In this document: positions 25,465 to 33,957 of the stretch, one piece after another
How the letters are laid out: each line of letters begins with the position of its first letter
How positions within the stretch are numbered: the stretch's first letter is position 1
From: Pelagadaptatus aseana
Lineage (GTDB): Bacteria > Pseudomonadota > Gammaproteobacteria > Pseudomonadales > Cellvibrionaceae
Direction of reading: 5' to 3'
DNA length: 64,000 nt
Assembly: GCA_040365065.1 (NCBI GenBank)
Contig: BAABNI010000003.1
Coordinates: 124,001-188,000 of the forward strand
Notes under the pieces: generated by a model
Databases searched by the model: none
What the model was told of the DNA's origin: nothing
The model's input: the letters and a program-made list of their open reading frames with translations, nothing else
Made by a program: the position numbers and the translations under genes

Positions 25465-25851
25465 TTATTTTGGCTTGGCATGAGCCTCAATGGTGCTCAA
25501 CAGCTCACTTTTACTGAATGGCTTGGTCAGATACTGGTCCGATCCCACAATCCGGCCCTTGGCCTTGTCAAACAAACCATCTTTGCTGGACAACATGATC
25601 ACGGGGGTGGATTTGAATTCACTGTTATTTTTAATCAATGCACAGGTTTGATAGCCATCCAGACGCGGCATCATGATATCCACAAAAATAATGTCAGGCT
25701 TGGTGTCAGCAATCTTTGCCAGAGCATCAAAGCCATCAGTCGCAGTCACCACCATACACCCGGCTTTTTTCAACAGGGTTTCCGCTGTCCTGCGAATGGT
25801 CTTACTGTCATCAATCACCATGACCTTGAGGTTTTCAAGATTTACATCCAT
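25465..25851 (-). CDS. pilG: PilG single-domain response regulator
   Basis: First gene of the pilGHIJK-chpABC operon; a receiver that promotes pilus extension and raised cAMP in Pseudomonas. From ATG 25851 it has 128 residues; a longer frame reaches 25935, but this start is preceded by GGCGAG and gives the family N-terminus LKVMVIDDSKTIRRTAE. Acidic pair Asp14/Asp15, acceptor Asp58 (IIFVDIMMPRLDG), Ser in VIMLSSKDG and Lys in LTKPFSK are all intact. It is divergent from gshB across about 250 bp. Confidence 0.94.
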   Translation of the reverse strand: MDVNLENLKVMVIDDSKTIRRTAETLLKKAGCMVVTATDGFDALAKIADTKPDIIFVDIMMPRLDGYQTCALIKNNSEFKSTPVIMLSSKDGLFDKAKGRIVGSDQYLTKPFSKSELLSTIEAHAKPK

Positions 25852-26100
25852 AACTCGCCGACCTTTATATTTATTGCTGTCGCCTAAAATTCGTCCTCGA
25901 TTGAGGATCTGGTACAAAGCACGATTTTTTAACACACAATTTAGCTTTTATCTATAAAGCGCTAACTTTATTGATTTTTTAAGCCCCCAGCCTGAAGATT
26001 AACCCCAATTAATGACGTTCAGACTAAGAATCGTGTTATCGAACGCTTAAAGCATAGTTTATTATCCCCACCTGACTATTTATCTCTACGGAATCCGATT

Positions 26101-27057
26101 ATGAGCATTCGCCTCGGGGTCATCATGGACCCAATCGCAGACATCAACTTCAAAAAGGACACCACTCTGGCGCTGCTGCTGGCGGCTCAAAAGAGAGGCT
26201 GGTCCCTGCACTACATGCTGCAGAGCGATCTCTATCTGGACGCCGTTGCTCCCCGAGCCCTGTCGCAACCCCTGACAGTAGCCAACGATGCCGAGCAATG
26301 GTTTGAGTTAGGCGAACAATCTGACATCAATCTCGCCGATCTGGACGTGATCCTGATGCGCAAAGACCCGCCCTTTGACAACGAATATATCTACAGCACC
26401 TACATCCTCGAAGCGGCTCAGCGCCTCGGCACCCTGGTCGTCAACGACCCCCGCAGCCTCAGGGACTGCAATGAGAAAATATTCGCCACCCAGTTTCCCC
26501 AGTGCTGCCCGCCGGTACTGGTCAGTCGCAACGACACCCTGCTGCGTCAGTTTCATGCCCAGCACGAGGATGTGATTTTCAAACCCCTTGACGGCATGGG
26601 TGGCAGCGGAATCTTTCACTGCAAACCCGATGGTTCCAACCTCGGCGTCATTCTGGAAACGCTGACACTGCATGGTCAGCAGCAAATCATGGCGCAAAAG
26701 TACATTCCCGAAATCAAGGCCGGCGACAAGCGCATCCTGATCGTCGACGGTGAAGCTATGCCCTACTGTCTGGCACGCATCCCATCTGCCGGTGAGACTC
26801 GCGGCAATCTGGCCGCCGGCGGCACCGGTGTCGCCCAGCCCCTGAATGAGCACGATCGATGGATTGTTGATCAGGTAGCCCCCACGCTAAAAGAAAAGGG
26901 CCTGCTGTTTGTCGGTCTCGATGTCATCGGGGACTATCTGACGGAAATCAATGTCACCAGCCCCACCTGCGTGCGCGAGATAGAGCGGGCCTACGACATC
27001 GATATTGCTGACAAGCTTATGGCCGCCATCGCCAAACGCCTGCCACAAGACGCCTGA
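26101..27057 (+). CDS. gshB: glutathione synthetase
   Basis: ATP-grasp enzyme joining gamma-glutamylcysteine and glycine. 318 residues. MSIRLGVIMDPIADINFKKD at the N-terminus, LRDCNEKIFATQFP, the ATP-binding loop FKPLDGMGGSGIF, QKYIPEIKAGDKRI, and the C-terminal INVTSPTCVREIE are family signatures. The partner gshA is at 58.8-60.4 kb. As in Pseudomonas, gshB stands divergent from pilG and upstream of a tonB3-type gene, which starts 25 bp after its stop. Confidence 0.97.
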   Translation: MSIRLGVIMDPIADINFKKDTTLALLLAAQKRGWSLHYMLQSDLYLDAVAPRALSQPLTVANDAEQWFELGEQSDINLADLDVILMRKDPPFDNEYIYSTYILEAAQRLGTLVVNDPRSLRDCNEKIFATQFPQCCPPVLVSRNDTLLRQFHAQHEDVIFKPLDGMGGSGIFHCKPDGSNLGVILETLTLHGQQQIMAQKYIPEIKAGDKRILIVDGEAMPYCLARIPSAGETRGNLAAGGTGVAQPLNEHDRWIVDQVAPTLKEKGLLFVGLDVIGDYLTEINVTSPTCVREIERAYDIDIADKLMAAIAKRLPQDA

Positions 27058-27082
27058 ACAGACTGGAGACATAACCACAACC

Positions 27083-27982
27083 ATGGCCGCCGCCCCAATC
27101 GCCAGCGCCAGCGCTGCACCCGCCCATACCGACACCGGTGATCGCCTGACGTTTACCCTGTTTCTGGCGCTGGCCGTACACGCCCTATTGATTCTCGGAA
27201 TAACCTTCGGTGACGACCTGTTCAGCAAACCGGCACCAACCCTGGAGATCACTCTGGCCAGCCACCGGGACATTCAAGAGCCGGATAAAGCCGATTTTCT
27301 TGCTCAGCATAACCAACAGGCCAGCGGTACCGCTGATCAAGCCCGACAAATGACCACCGATCAGCCCTCTGTGTTTAATGACCCCACGGTGCGCGAGTTG
27401 AACCCGCAACCGATGGTCAAAAAGAGCGAGCCCGTGCCACCAGTGGAAACCACACAGGTGACAACGCGTTCAAAAAGCCAGTTCAAAGTACAACAGGCCC
27501 CCAAGGATCTGAGCGAGCCAAAGGAGCAGAAGGAAGGGCGTGACGCCGTCGACTCCAGCCTCAGCTCTGAAATTGCCAGCCTGCGCGCGAAACTCGACAA
27601 ACAGCGTCAGGCCATCGCCAAACGCCCGCGGGTAAGACGCCTGACGTCTGTGGCAACCAAGGCCTCGGTCGACGCCGAATACATGAACAAGTGGATTAAT
27701 AAAGTGGTCTTTGTCGGCAACCGCAATTTCCCCCAGGAAGCGCTGGCTCGCAAGATTTTCGGCAGCCTGCGGCTGGCGACGACACTGAAACCCAACGGCA
27801 CCATTCACTCCGTTGAGATTCTGCAATCCTCGGGGTTCTCGGTATTGGATAACGCCGCCCTGCAAATCGTGCATCTGGCATCGCCATTCCCGCCGTTCCC
27901 GCCAGAGATACGCAAGGACACGGACCAACTGGAAATCATTCGCACCTGGAACTTTGAAATCAGTGGTTTGAGCACCAATTAA
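27083..27982 (+). CDS. tonB3: TonB-family energy transducer, TonB3-like
   Basis: 299 residues from ATG 27083 (a longer frame overlapping gshB exists but lacks a good start). One N-terminal TM at about 21-42 (LTFTLFLALAVHALLILGI), a long charged periplasmic stretch with a short coiled coil (SLRAKLDKQRQAI), and a C-terminal TonB domain (VGNRNFPQEALARKIFG, LQSSGFSVLDNAALQIV, FPPFPPEI). The gene order gshB-tonB3-yqgE-ruvX matches P. aeruginosa, where tonB3 mutants lose twitching motility. That fits the pil-chp operon next door. Gene symbol given from synteny. Confidence 0.82.
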   Translation: MAAAPIASASAAPAHTDTGDRLTFTLFLALAVHALLILGITFGDDLFSKPAPTLEITLASHRDIQEPDKADFLAQHNQQASGTADQARQMTTDQPSVFNDPTVRELNPQPMVKKSEPVPPVETTQVTTRSKSQFKVQQAPKDLSEPKEQKEGRDAVDSSLSSEIASLRAKLDKQRQAIAKRPRVRRLTSVATKASVDAEYMNKWINKVVFVGNRNFPQEALARKIFGSLRLATTLKPNGTIHSVEILQSSGFSVLDNAALQIVHLASPFPPFPPEIRKDTDQLEIIRTWNFEISGLSTN

Positions 27983-28029
27983 TCTAAGACCGGCTTGTTT
28001 TCCCGGAGCACCACCCCAATACTCTTACT

Positions 28030-28620
28030 ATGACTGACAATACCCCCACCACCGAGAACCTGAACAGCTTGGGCAACCAATTTCTGATTGCCATGCCCAG
28101 CCTGAACAACTCGTTTTTCTCCCACACCATCACGCTGATGTGCAATCACGACAGCGAGGGTGCCATGGGCCTTGTGATCAACCAGCCACTGGAAGATGTG
28201 CAACTGGCGGACATCTACAGCCAATTGGGTATCGACAACAGCGAACTGGCATCCCACGCCGAAACTACAGTCATGTGTGGCGGGCCGGTATCCCCAGAGC
28301 GTGGTTTCGTCCTGCACTCGGCCGACAGCGAATGGAACTCCACCCTGTCCGTCTCTGATGACATTTCACTGACCGCGTCACAGGACATCCTCCACGCCAT
28401 CGCGGCGGGCAAAGGCCCGGAAAAGTTTTTGGTGATGCTCGGTTACGCCGGCTGGGACGCCAACCAACTGGAAGATGAAATCGCCGATAACGCCTGGCTC
28501 ACCAGTGCGGCGGACAGCGACATCGTGTTTGACACCCCCGCCGAACATCGCTGGGCTGCGGCCTCTGCCAACCTCGGCATCAACCTCGACCTGATCCCCA
28601 ACGCCCCCGGCCACGCCTGA
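28030..28620 (+). CDS. yqgE: YqgE/AlgH family protein (UPF0301)
   Basis: 196-residue protein with the UPF0301 hallmarks NQFLIAMPSLNNSFFSHTI, MGLVINQPLED, CGGPVSPERGFVLHS and FLVMLGYAGWDANQLE. The biochemical role is unknown; AlgH was named from an effect on alginate in Pseudomonas. It precedes ruvX by 12 bp, the conserved pair. Confidence 0.93.
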   Translation: MTDNTPTTENLNSLGNQFLIAMPSLNNSFFSHTITLMCNHDSEGAMGLVINQPLEDVQLADIYSQLGIDNSELASHAETTVMCGGPVSPERGFVLHSADSEWNSTLSVSDDISLTASQDILHAIAAGKGPEKFLVMLGYAGWDANQLEDEIADNAWLTSAADSDIVFDTPAEHRWAAASANLGINLDLIPNAPGHA

Positions 28621-28632
28621 CGAAAAGCCTCT

Positions 28633-29055
28633 ATGAGTCAAACCCTGTTAGCCTTTGATTTCGGCACTCTTAACATCGGCGTTGCCTACGGCCAGACACT
28701 GACCGGCACCGCCACCGAACTGCCCGGACTCAAAGCCCGCGACGGCATCCCCAACTGGGACGATATTGAAAAGCTGTTAAAGGAATGGCAACCAAACCGA
28801 CTGCTGGTCGGTCTGCCCCTAAACATGGATGACAGCGACAGCGAACTGAGCCAACGGGCCCGCAAGTTTGGCAATCGCCTGCACGGCCGCTTTGGCCTGC
28901 CGGTGGACATGGTGGATGAGCGCCTGACCACCCGGGAAGCCAAGGCCGAAGCTCAAGAGCGCGGCCACAAGGGCAATTACGGCAAGAATCCGATTGACGC
29001 CATTGCCGCGAGACTGATTCTGGAAAGCTGGCTCAACCAAAATCCCACCGTCTGA
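28633..29055 (+). CDS. ruvX: RuvX/YqgF, RNase H-like nuclease for 16S rRNA 5' maturation
   Basis: 140 residues, RNase H fold. The three acidic sites are visible: Asp in LAFDFGTLNIGVA, Glu/Asp in VDERLTTREA, Asp in NPIDAIAARLILESW, plus LLVGLPLNMDD. In E. coli YqgF processes pre-16S rRNA. The gene closes the gshB-tonB3-yqgE-ruvX run; pyrR/pyrB, which follow in Pseudomonas, are absent here and a terminator is found instead. Confidence 0.94.
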   Translation: MSQTLLAFDFGTLNIGVAYGQTLTGTATELPGLKARDGIPNWDDIEKLLKEWQPNRLLVGLPLNMDDSDSELSQRARKFGNRLHGRFGLPVDMVDERLTTREAKAEAQERGHKGNYGKNPIDAIAARLILESWLNQNPTV

Positions 29056-29056
29056 A

Positions 29057-29092
29057 AACAAAAAAGGCCACCTAATAAATCAGGCGGCCTTT
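29057..29092 (-). terminator. rho-independent terminator between ruvX and the exbD2 gene
   Basis: AAAGGCC (29063-29069) pairs with GGCCTTT (29086-29092), and CCT with AGG inside the stem. Read on the minus strand the stem is followed by six T and then TTTT after a G, a strong terminator for the exb/tonB operon. Read on the plus strand it can also end ruvX, with a weaker T-run. Confidence 0.8.
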
Positions 29093-29109
29093 GCAGTCTC
29101 GGCGAGCGA

Positions 29110-29529
29110 TTATTTGGTTTCCGGCGGTACCAGCGAAACGTTATAAACTTTTGCCTCACGCGACGCATCGGCAACCGCCACAAACGTCTTGGCAGATGCC
29201 TTGGCATCGGCTTTCACCACCACCGGCGCATCCGGTGACTTTGCGTGCATACGCTCGATATTGGCGCGCACCGCGCGCACATCCACCCGGCGACCCTCCA
29301 TCCAGATCTCATTGTTGGCAGTAATGGTCACCAGAATCGCACTGTTGTCATCCGACGGCGGCGGAGGGTTTTCCTGCTCCGGCGGCAGGTTGATATCAAT
29401 GGCCTTCTCCTTGATAAAAGAGGCGGTCACGATAAAAAAGATCAGCATGATAAACACCACATCCAACATGGGGGTCAGATCGATCTCGCTGCTGTCTTCT
29501 TCGCTACGATGTTTTCTTCTACGGCTCAC
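29110..29529 (-). CDS. ExbD-like biopolymer transport protein, second copy
   Basis: 139-residue inner-membrane partner of ExbB. A single TM (IDLTPMLDVVFIMLIFFIVT) with the proton-path Asp in PMLDVVF, then a periplasmic domain with a proline run. It closely resembles the exbD gene 2 kb upstream in the same operon, particularly in the TM and the NNE(I/V)W motif, so it looks like a duplicate. It is the last gene before the terminator and follows the TPR gene by 48 bp. Possibly it serves with the same ExbB, or replaces the other ExbD in some complexes. Confidence 0.88.
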   Translation of the reverse strand: MSRRRKHRSEEDSSEIDLTPMLDVVFIMLIFFIVTASFIKEKAIDINLPPEQENPPPPSDDNSAILVTITANNEIWMEGRRVDVRAVRANIERMHAKSPDAPVVVKADAKASAKTFVAVADASREAKVYNVSLVPPETK

Positions 29530-29577
29530 AAAAGTAACCTCAAATTATATTCTTTACGGGATCTGTTTTGCCCGCAT

Positions 29578-30915
29578 TTAAATTTTTAACGACTCTTCGC
29601 GCTTCATTTCGCTTTTTGCATATTCGAGCATTTGACCAGCATACTGCTTATCAAGCTTTGTCTTAGCGGCCTTTTCGGCCAACTTAAATTGCTCAATCGC
29701 CTTTCTATATTTTTTTTGATTAATCAGGGCCACGCCTAAGACGCTGTGCAGCTGAGATAATCGTTTAACACCGCCTCGCTCAAGAGCTTTTTGTCCTGCG
29801 GCAATTGCCTTAGCGTAGTTCTCATCAAGTTGATAAATATTTGCCAGGCTGGCATACAAATCACCCTTATCGGATTTACTGGCGGCCTTCTCCATTTCCG
29901 GAATCGACTTTTTCACTTCCTGCGCCATGCGCCAAGCCGTGGCCAGAATCTCCAGATTCTTGGAGGTCTCTTCAATCTGCTTGGCTTTGATGCCCTTGTC
30001 GATAACCTTGGCTGCCTTGTAAGGGGCGTCTTCACCCATAAACAGATAAGCCAGATTCATCAGTTCTTTTTCCTTGGTCACCGCACCCATCAAGTAAGCG
30101 GTTTCCAGACTGTGTAACTGATCTTTGTCACGCCCGACCATGCCGTACATACCGGACAGTTGCTTCCAGTAGGTAGCTTTGGGGTAGTGCTTAACCAGCT
30201 TCTGCAGAATCTCGATGACTTTTTTGTTGTCGCCTTTGTCGTAATAGACCGCGCGCTGCAGGGCGTACCAGTTTTCTTTTGGCACCTTGCCCTTTGATTC
30301 AAAGCGCTCCACGGCAATGTCCACATTCACCATGGCCTGTTTCATATCACCCAGCTGGTAATAACCCTGAGCCAGCAACACATAGGCGTCGGCACCGACG
30401 ATGGGTTGAATCGCCATCCACTGTTTCAACAGATCAATCGCCGCCCGGTAATCTTCCTGCACAAATTGCAGCTGAGCCAGGGTATAAAGGGTTCCCAACT
30501 TCAGGGCATCGCTGAGCTGCTCTTCGGCCAGCACCTTCTGGTAGTAGCGAATGGCCTGATCAAAGTTTTCCAGCGAATAGTAGATCCAGCCAAAATAATT
30601 CCACAGGTTGGCCTTTTCAAAGCTGGTATATTTTGGAGCCTTCTTGCTTTCCAACTCCTTCAGCACCACCAATGCACCATTCCAGTCTTCGGCCTCGGTT
30701 TTTTCCTGAACCTTGGCAAAATCCTTGAACACTGGCTGACGCAGGGAATAGCTTTTCTTGGTCTTGTACTGGGTCTTTTTCTTTTCTTCCTGAGCCTGGA
30801 GCGTAGCCGAGGTCAGCGCAGGAAAGCCCAGCGACTCGACGGCCAGATTGGCGGCCAGCGGCGTCAGCGCAACCGGTACGGCCAATAACAGGCTCTTTGT
30901 GAATTTTTTCATCAT
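29578..30915 (-). CDS. periplasmic TPR protein of the TonB2-type operon
   Basis: 445 residues with a signal peptide (MMKKFTKSLLLAVPVALTP, processing near AQ at about 42) followed by roughly eight to ten helical repeats of TPR type, for example WNYFGWIYYSLENFDQAIRYYQKVL and LYASLANIYQLDENYAKAIAAGQKAL. Many Lys/Glu pairs. Its position after tonB matches the TPR gene of Vibrio-like tonB2-ttpC clusters, where such a protein is thought to help couple TonB to outer-membrane receptors. No enzyme motif seen. Confidence 0.83.
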   Translation of the reverse strand: MMKKFTKSLLLAVPVALTPLAANLAVESLGFPALTSATLQAQEEKKKTQYKTKKSYSLRQPVFKDFAKVQEKTEAEDWNGALVVLKELESKKAPKYTSFEKANLWNYFGWIYYSLENFDQAIRYYQKVLAEEQLSDALKLGTLYTLAQLQFVQEDYRAAIDLLKQWMAIQPIVGADAYVLLAQGYYQLGDMKQAMVNVDIAVERFESKGKVPKENWYALQRAVYYDKGDNKKVIEILQKLVKHYPKATYWKQLSGMYGMVGRDKDQLHSLETAYLMGAVTKEKELMNLAYLFMGEDAPYKAAKVIDKGIKAKQIEETSKNLEILATAWRMAQEVKKSIPEMEKAASKSDKGDLYASLANIYQLDENYAKAIAAGQKALERGGVKRLSQLHSVLGVALINQKKYRKAIEQFKLAEKAAKTKLDKQYAGQMLEYAKSEMKREESLKI

Positions 30916-30933
30916 TGCTGCTTCACCACTTAT

Positions 30934-31542
30934 CTACTTAGCAATAGCAAAGGTAATTTTGTTGCGCACACCGGGCACCTCAACCGCTTCGCCATCGATC
31001 ACCCGTGGTTTGTATTTAAATTTCAGGGCCGCTTTCATGGCCGCGCGATCAAATACTTTTTCAGGCTGAGCTTCCACCACAATAGGGTCGCGCACGGAGC
31101 CGTTGGTGGTCACGGTAAACTCCACGATGACGTAACCCTCAATACCGCGCTGCAACGCACGCCGCGGATAGGTGGGTTGAACCTTGACGATCGGCAGATA
31201 CTCACCATCGGAACCAAAACCGCCAACCCCTTTCACGTTCAAGTTCGGCTTCACCCTTGGCGCAGCCATATTCAGCGCATCGGGATTGATCTCCGGCTGC
31301 TCAAACTCCGGCTCCGGCATATCCGGCGGCGGCTCTTCAGGATCTTCCGGCTTATCGGGCTTGGCCGTTTCGTACTGGGTTTCAATCACGCGCTCAGGCA
31401 TGTGAATGTCGGCAATTTTGCGCTGTTCAGCCTCTTCAGGCGGCTTGGTATCTGCCGCAATCAGCAGGTGCATCAGCAGCAACAACCCGAAAGTTGTTGC
31501 GCCGGCCAGCGCCAGGGCCAATACAATTCTTGCTAGATTCAT
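30934..31542 (-). CDS. tonB2: TonB energy transducer, TonB2 type
   Basis: 202 residues, compact TonB2 style. N-terminal TM (IVLALALAGATTFGLLLLMHLLI), a proline/glutamate spacer (PDKPEDPEEPPPDMPEPEFE), and the C-terminal domain with VKVQPTYPRRALQRGIEGYV and FDRAAMKAALKFKYKP. It transmits the proton gradient via ExbB/ExbD to outer-membrane receptors. It lies between exbD and the TPR gene with 18-26 bp gaps. No TonB-dependent receptor is encoded in the window. Confidence 0.9.
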   Translation of the reverse strand: MNLARIVLALALAGATTFGLLLLMHLLIAADTKPPEEAEQRKIADIHMPERVIETQYETAKPDKPEDPEEPPPDMPEPEFEQPEINPDALNMAAPRVKPNLNVKGVGGFGSDGEYLPIVKVQPTYPRRALQRGIEGYVIVEFTVTTNGSVRDPIVVEAQPEKVFDRAAMKAALKFKYKPRVIDGEAVEVPGVRNKITFAIAK

Positions 31543-31568
31543 AGCGTTACTTGGTAATCCGTTTGCGT

Positions 31569-31973
31569 TTATTTTTTCTCGGTAGAGACGGACACATCGA
31601 TCACGCCCACCTCGTTGGCGGCCTGAGCCACCTTGGTCATAACTTCAATGCTGGCCTCATCATCCGCCTGAATCACAACGGTACCCTTGGGGTTCTCGGC
31701 GTACAGGCGCTCGATGCGGTTTTTAACAGCGCGAATGTCAATGCGCTGCTTGTCAATCCAGACCTCATTATTGTTGGTGATCGCAATGAGGATGCTGGCG
31801 TTTTTCTTCAGCTCGGAAGTCGTGGCCTCCGGGCGATTGATTTCAATGCCCGGCTCTTTGATAAAAGACGCCGTCACGATAAAGAAGATCAGCATGATAA
31901 ACACCACGTCCAACATGGGCGTGAGATCAATGGCGTTCTGATCTTCTTCTGCGGCTTTGCTTCTTCTAGCCAT
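31569..31973 (-). CDS. exbD2: ExbD biopolymer transport protein
   Basis: 134 residues. Cytoplasmic basic start (MARRSKAAEEDQ), one TM with IDLTPMLDVVFIMLIFFIV including the essential Asp, and a periplasmic globular part (NNNEVWIDKQRIDIRAVKNR). Part of the proton-driven motor with the two ExbB-like proteins upstream. Gap to exbB2 70 bp. Confidence 0.92.
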   Translation of the reverse strand: MARRSKAAEEDQNAIDLTPMLDVVFIMLIFFIVTASFIKEPGIEINRPEATTSELKKNASILIAITNNNEVWIDKQRIDIRAVKNRIERLYAENPKGTVVIQADDEASIEVMTKVAQAANEVGVIDVSVSTEKK

Positions 31974-32043
31974 AAATAGTGTCTGCTTGTTTATTGAAAA
32001 AGGGTAAGACCTTCAGGCAACCAGAGGCTCTTTAATGAGAGCC

Positions 32044-32571
32044 TCAATGGTCCATTGTCAGGTGGTCTTCCAGCAGTTGATTTTCTCGCTCGGCAATCCC
32101 GCTCACATAGGTGTTACCAAACACCCCGGAGAGCGCGGCCACCATACCCGCCATAGTCGGGATGGTGGCTTTGGAGACACCTCCCGCCATGGATTTGGCA
32201 TCGCCACCGCCAGTGACAGCGAGAATGTTAAACACTTCGATCATACCGGTAACTGTGCCGAGCAAGCCCAGCAGTGGCGCCAGCGCCACCAGTGTCGCAA
32301 TCATGTCCAGATTGGCAGTCACTTTCTCAGAAACACGGGAAATCAAGGCGTAGCGCACCTGATGAGCCCCCCAGGATTTACGCTCATCACGCGCCTCCCA
32401 TTGGTCCAGGGCATCCTGCACATCGACTTTAAGGGCCGATTTGAAGTACCAGATACGCTCGAAAATCAACGTCCACATGACAAAGGTCAGGGCGGCAATC
32501 AGCCACAGCACATTACCACCCTGAGCCATAAAGGCTTTAATGGCGGCCAGTGCGTCCATTAATGCCAACAT
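32044..32571 (-). CDS. exbB2: ExbB/TolQ/MotA-family proton channel protein
   Basis: 175 residues with three TMs: about 18-35 (GNVLWLIAALTFVMWTLIF), about 90-112 (MIATLVALAPLLGLLGTVTGMI) and about 133-155. The APLLGLLGTVTGMI motif and the following Thr/Ala-rich helix are family signatures; the N-terminal cytoplasmic loop is short as in ExbB2. It begins 9 bp after the TtpC-like gene. Works with ExbD and TonB2. Confidence 0.92.
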   Translation of the reverse strand: MLALMDALAAIKAFMAQGGNVLWLIAALTFVMWTLIFERIWYFKSALKVDVQDALDQWEARDERKSWGAHQVRYALISRVSEKVTANLDMIATLVALAPLLGLLGTVTGMIEVFNILAVTGGGDAKSMAGGVSKATIPTMAGMVAALSGVFGNTYVSGIAERENQLLEDHLTMDH

Positions 32572-32580
32572 GCGCGTCTC

Positions 32581-33957
32581 CTACTTCTTCTCTGCGTTTT
32601 CAGCGATGATACCGGCGCTCTGCTCTTCCAGAACGTGCAGTACGCGCTTGGCACGACCGTTAACCAGGGTGTGCAGCAGAACGGTTGGAATGGCCACCAC
32701 CAGACCCAGAACCGTGGTCACCAGAGCACCGGAAATACCACCGGCCATGGCCTTGGGATCACCCGCACCAAAGATGGTGATAGCCTGGAAGGTAATGATC
32801 ATACCGGTTACGGTACCCAGCAGACCCAGCAGCGGGGCCACCATGGAAATGATCTTCAACAGGTTCAGACCGGATTCAATGGCAGGGCGCTCTTTCAACA
32901 CCGCCTCTTCCAGTTTCAGTTCCAGAGTTTCGCCATCAAGACCCTTGTTGTCTTCCGCCACTTTCAATACGCGACCCAGCGGGTTGTTGGTATTTGGCGT
33001 GGCAGATTTCAGCTGGGCACTGACCTTGCTGCTGACACCAGCCAGAACCACCGCGCGATAGATAGCCAGCAACACGGCAAACACACCCACGGCAGAAATA
33101 ATGTAGCCAACCAGACCACCCTGATGCCAACGTTCTTCCAGTGAAGGGCTGTTGATCAGTGCGGACAGATAAGAACCGCCGCTTGGTCCCGTTGGGTCAA
33201 TACCCACGCGAGTGAAGCCCGAGGTGGCAGCAGCCAGATCGGCAGCGGCGCTAAGGTAAGCACCTTCAGGCTGGCGGGTCAGCTCGGACATTTTCTCGCC
33301 CTTCTCGACAAACTCCAGATACTTGCCGTCGGAGACCAGATTGAAGTTGCCGATACGAACCACTTCCTGCTCGGCCTGTTCGCCATTGGGCTTGATCACA
33401 GTACCGGTAAACTTGACAACCTTGCTGCCTTCGATGGTTTCACGCTGAATTTCGTACCACAGGCGTTCAATCTCTTCGATGGTGGGCAGCTGGGTAGCGC
33501 TGTTCATCTTTTCGATCAGCTCATCCAGAAATTCGGCGCGACCGGGCAACTGGGCGGACACAATCGAAGTACTCAGATTGGTGCGCAGATCGCCGGCGGT
33601 AGAGGTCAGGTGACCAAACAACTCTGTCAGAGAGCCCAGACGCTCTTGCAGCTGCTGACGCTTGGCGTTGACATCCAGCTCCTGCTGCTCATACTTTTTC
33701 TCCAGACGGGCAGAGCGGGCTTCTTCTTCAGCCTTGGTTTTTTCGGCCTGCTTCAGCATGGACTGCTGATTGGCCTTCTGGCGACGGAACTCCGCTTCGC
33801 GCTGCTTGTGATCCTTGGACTCGGCAATCTTGCTGCTCTTAACCATCTGCAGCAGCTGATCCAGAGACTGGGCTTTTTCTTCGGCGACAGCGACATTGAC
33901 GCTCAACAAACCCGCGGCGGCAATGACTGCGGCGCGCTTAACAAATGTCATCTTCAT
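32581..33957 (-). CDS. TtpC-like MotA/TolQ/ExbB protein with N-terminal coiled coil
   Basis: 458 residues. A signal peptide (AAVIAAAGLLSVNVAVA) leads into a periplasmic domain of about 250 residues, opening with a long Gln/Glu/Lys-rich coiled coil (about 35-120). A TM (GGLVGYIISAVGVFAVLLAI) is followed by an ExbB-type channel domain with KIISMVAPLLGLLGTVTGMI and GGISGALVTTVLGLVVAIP. TtpC of Vibrio has this arrangement and is needed for TonB2 function. It overlaps the upstream DUF3450 gene by four bases, so the two are probably made together; the coiled coils may pair. Confidence 0.88.
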   Translation of the reverse strand: MKMTFVKRAAVIAAAGLLSVNVAVAEEKAQSLDQLLQMVKSSKIAESKDHKQREAEFRRQKANQQSMLKQAEKTKAEEEARSARLEKKYEQQELDVNAKRQQLQERLGSLTELFGHLTSTAGDLRTNLSTSIVSAQLPGRAEFLDELIEKMNSATQLPTIEEIERLWYEIQRETIEGSKVVKFTGTVIKPNGEQAEQEVVRIGNFNLVSDGKYLEFVEKGEKMSELTRQPEGAYLSAAADLAAATSGFTRVGIDPTGPSGGSYLSALINSPSLEERWHQGGLVGYIISAVGVFAVLLAIYRAVVLAGVSSKVSAQLKSATPNTNNPLGRVLKVAEDNKGLDGETLELKLEEAVLKERPAIESGLNLLKIISMVAPLLGLLGTVTGMIITFQAITIFGAGDPKAMAGGISGALVTTVLGLVVAIPTVLLHTLVNGRAKRVLHVLEEQSAGIIAENAEKK

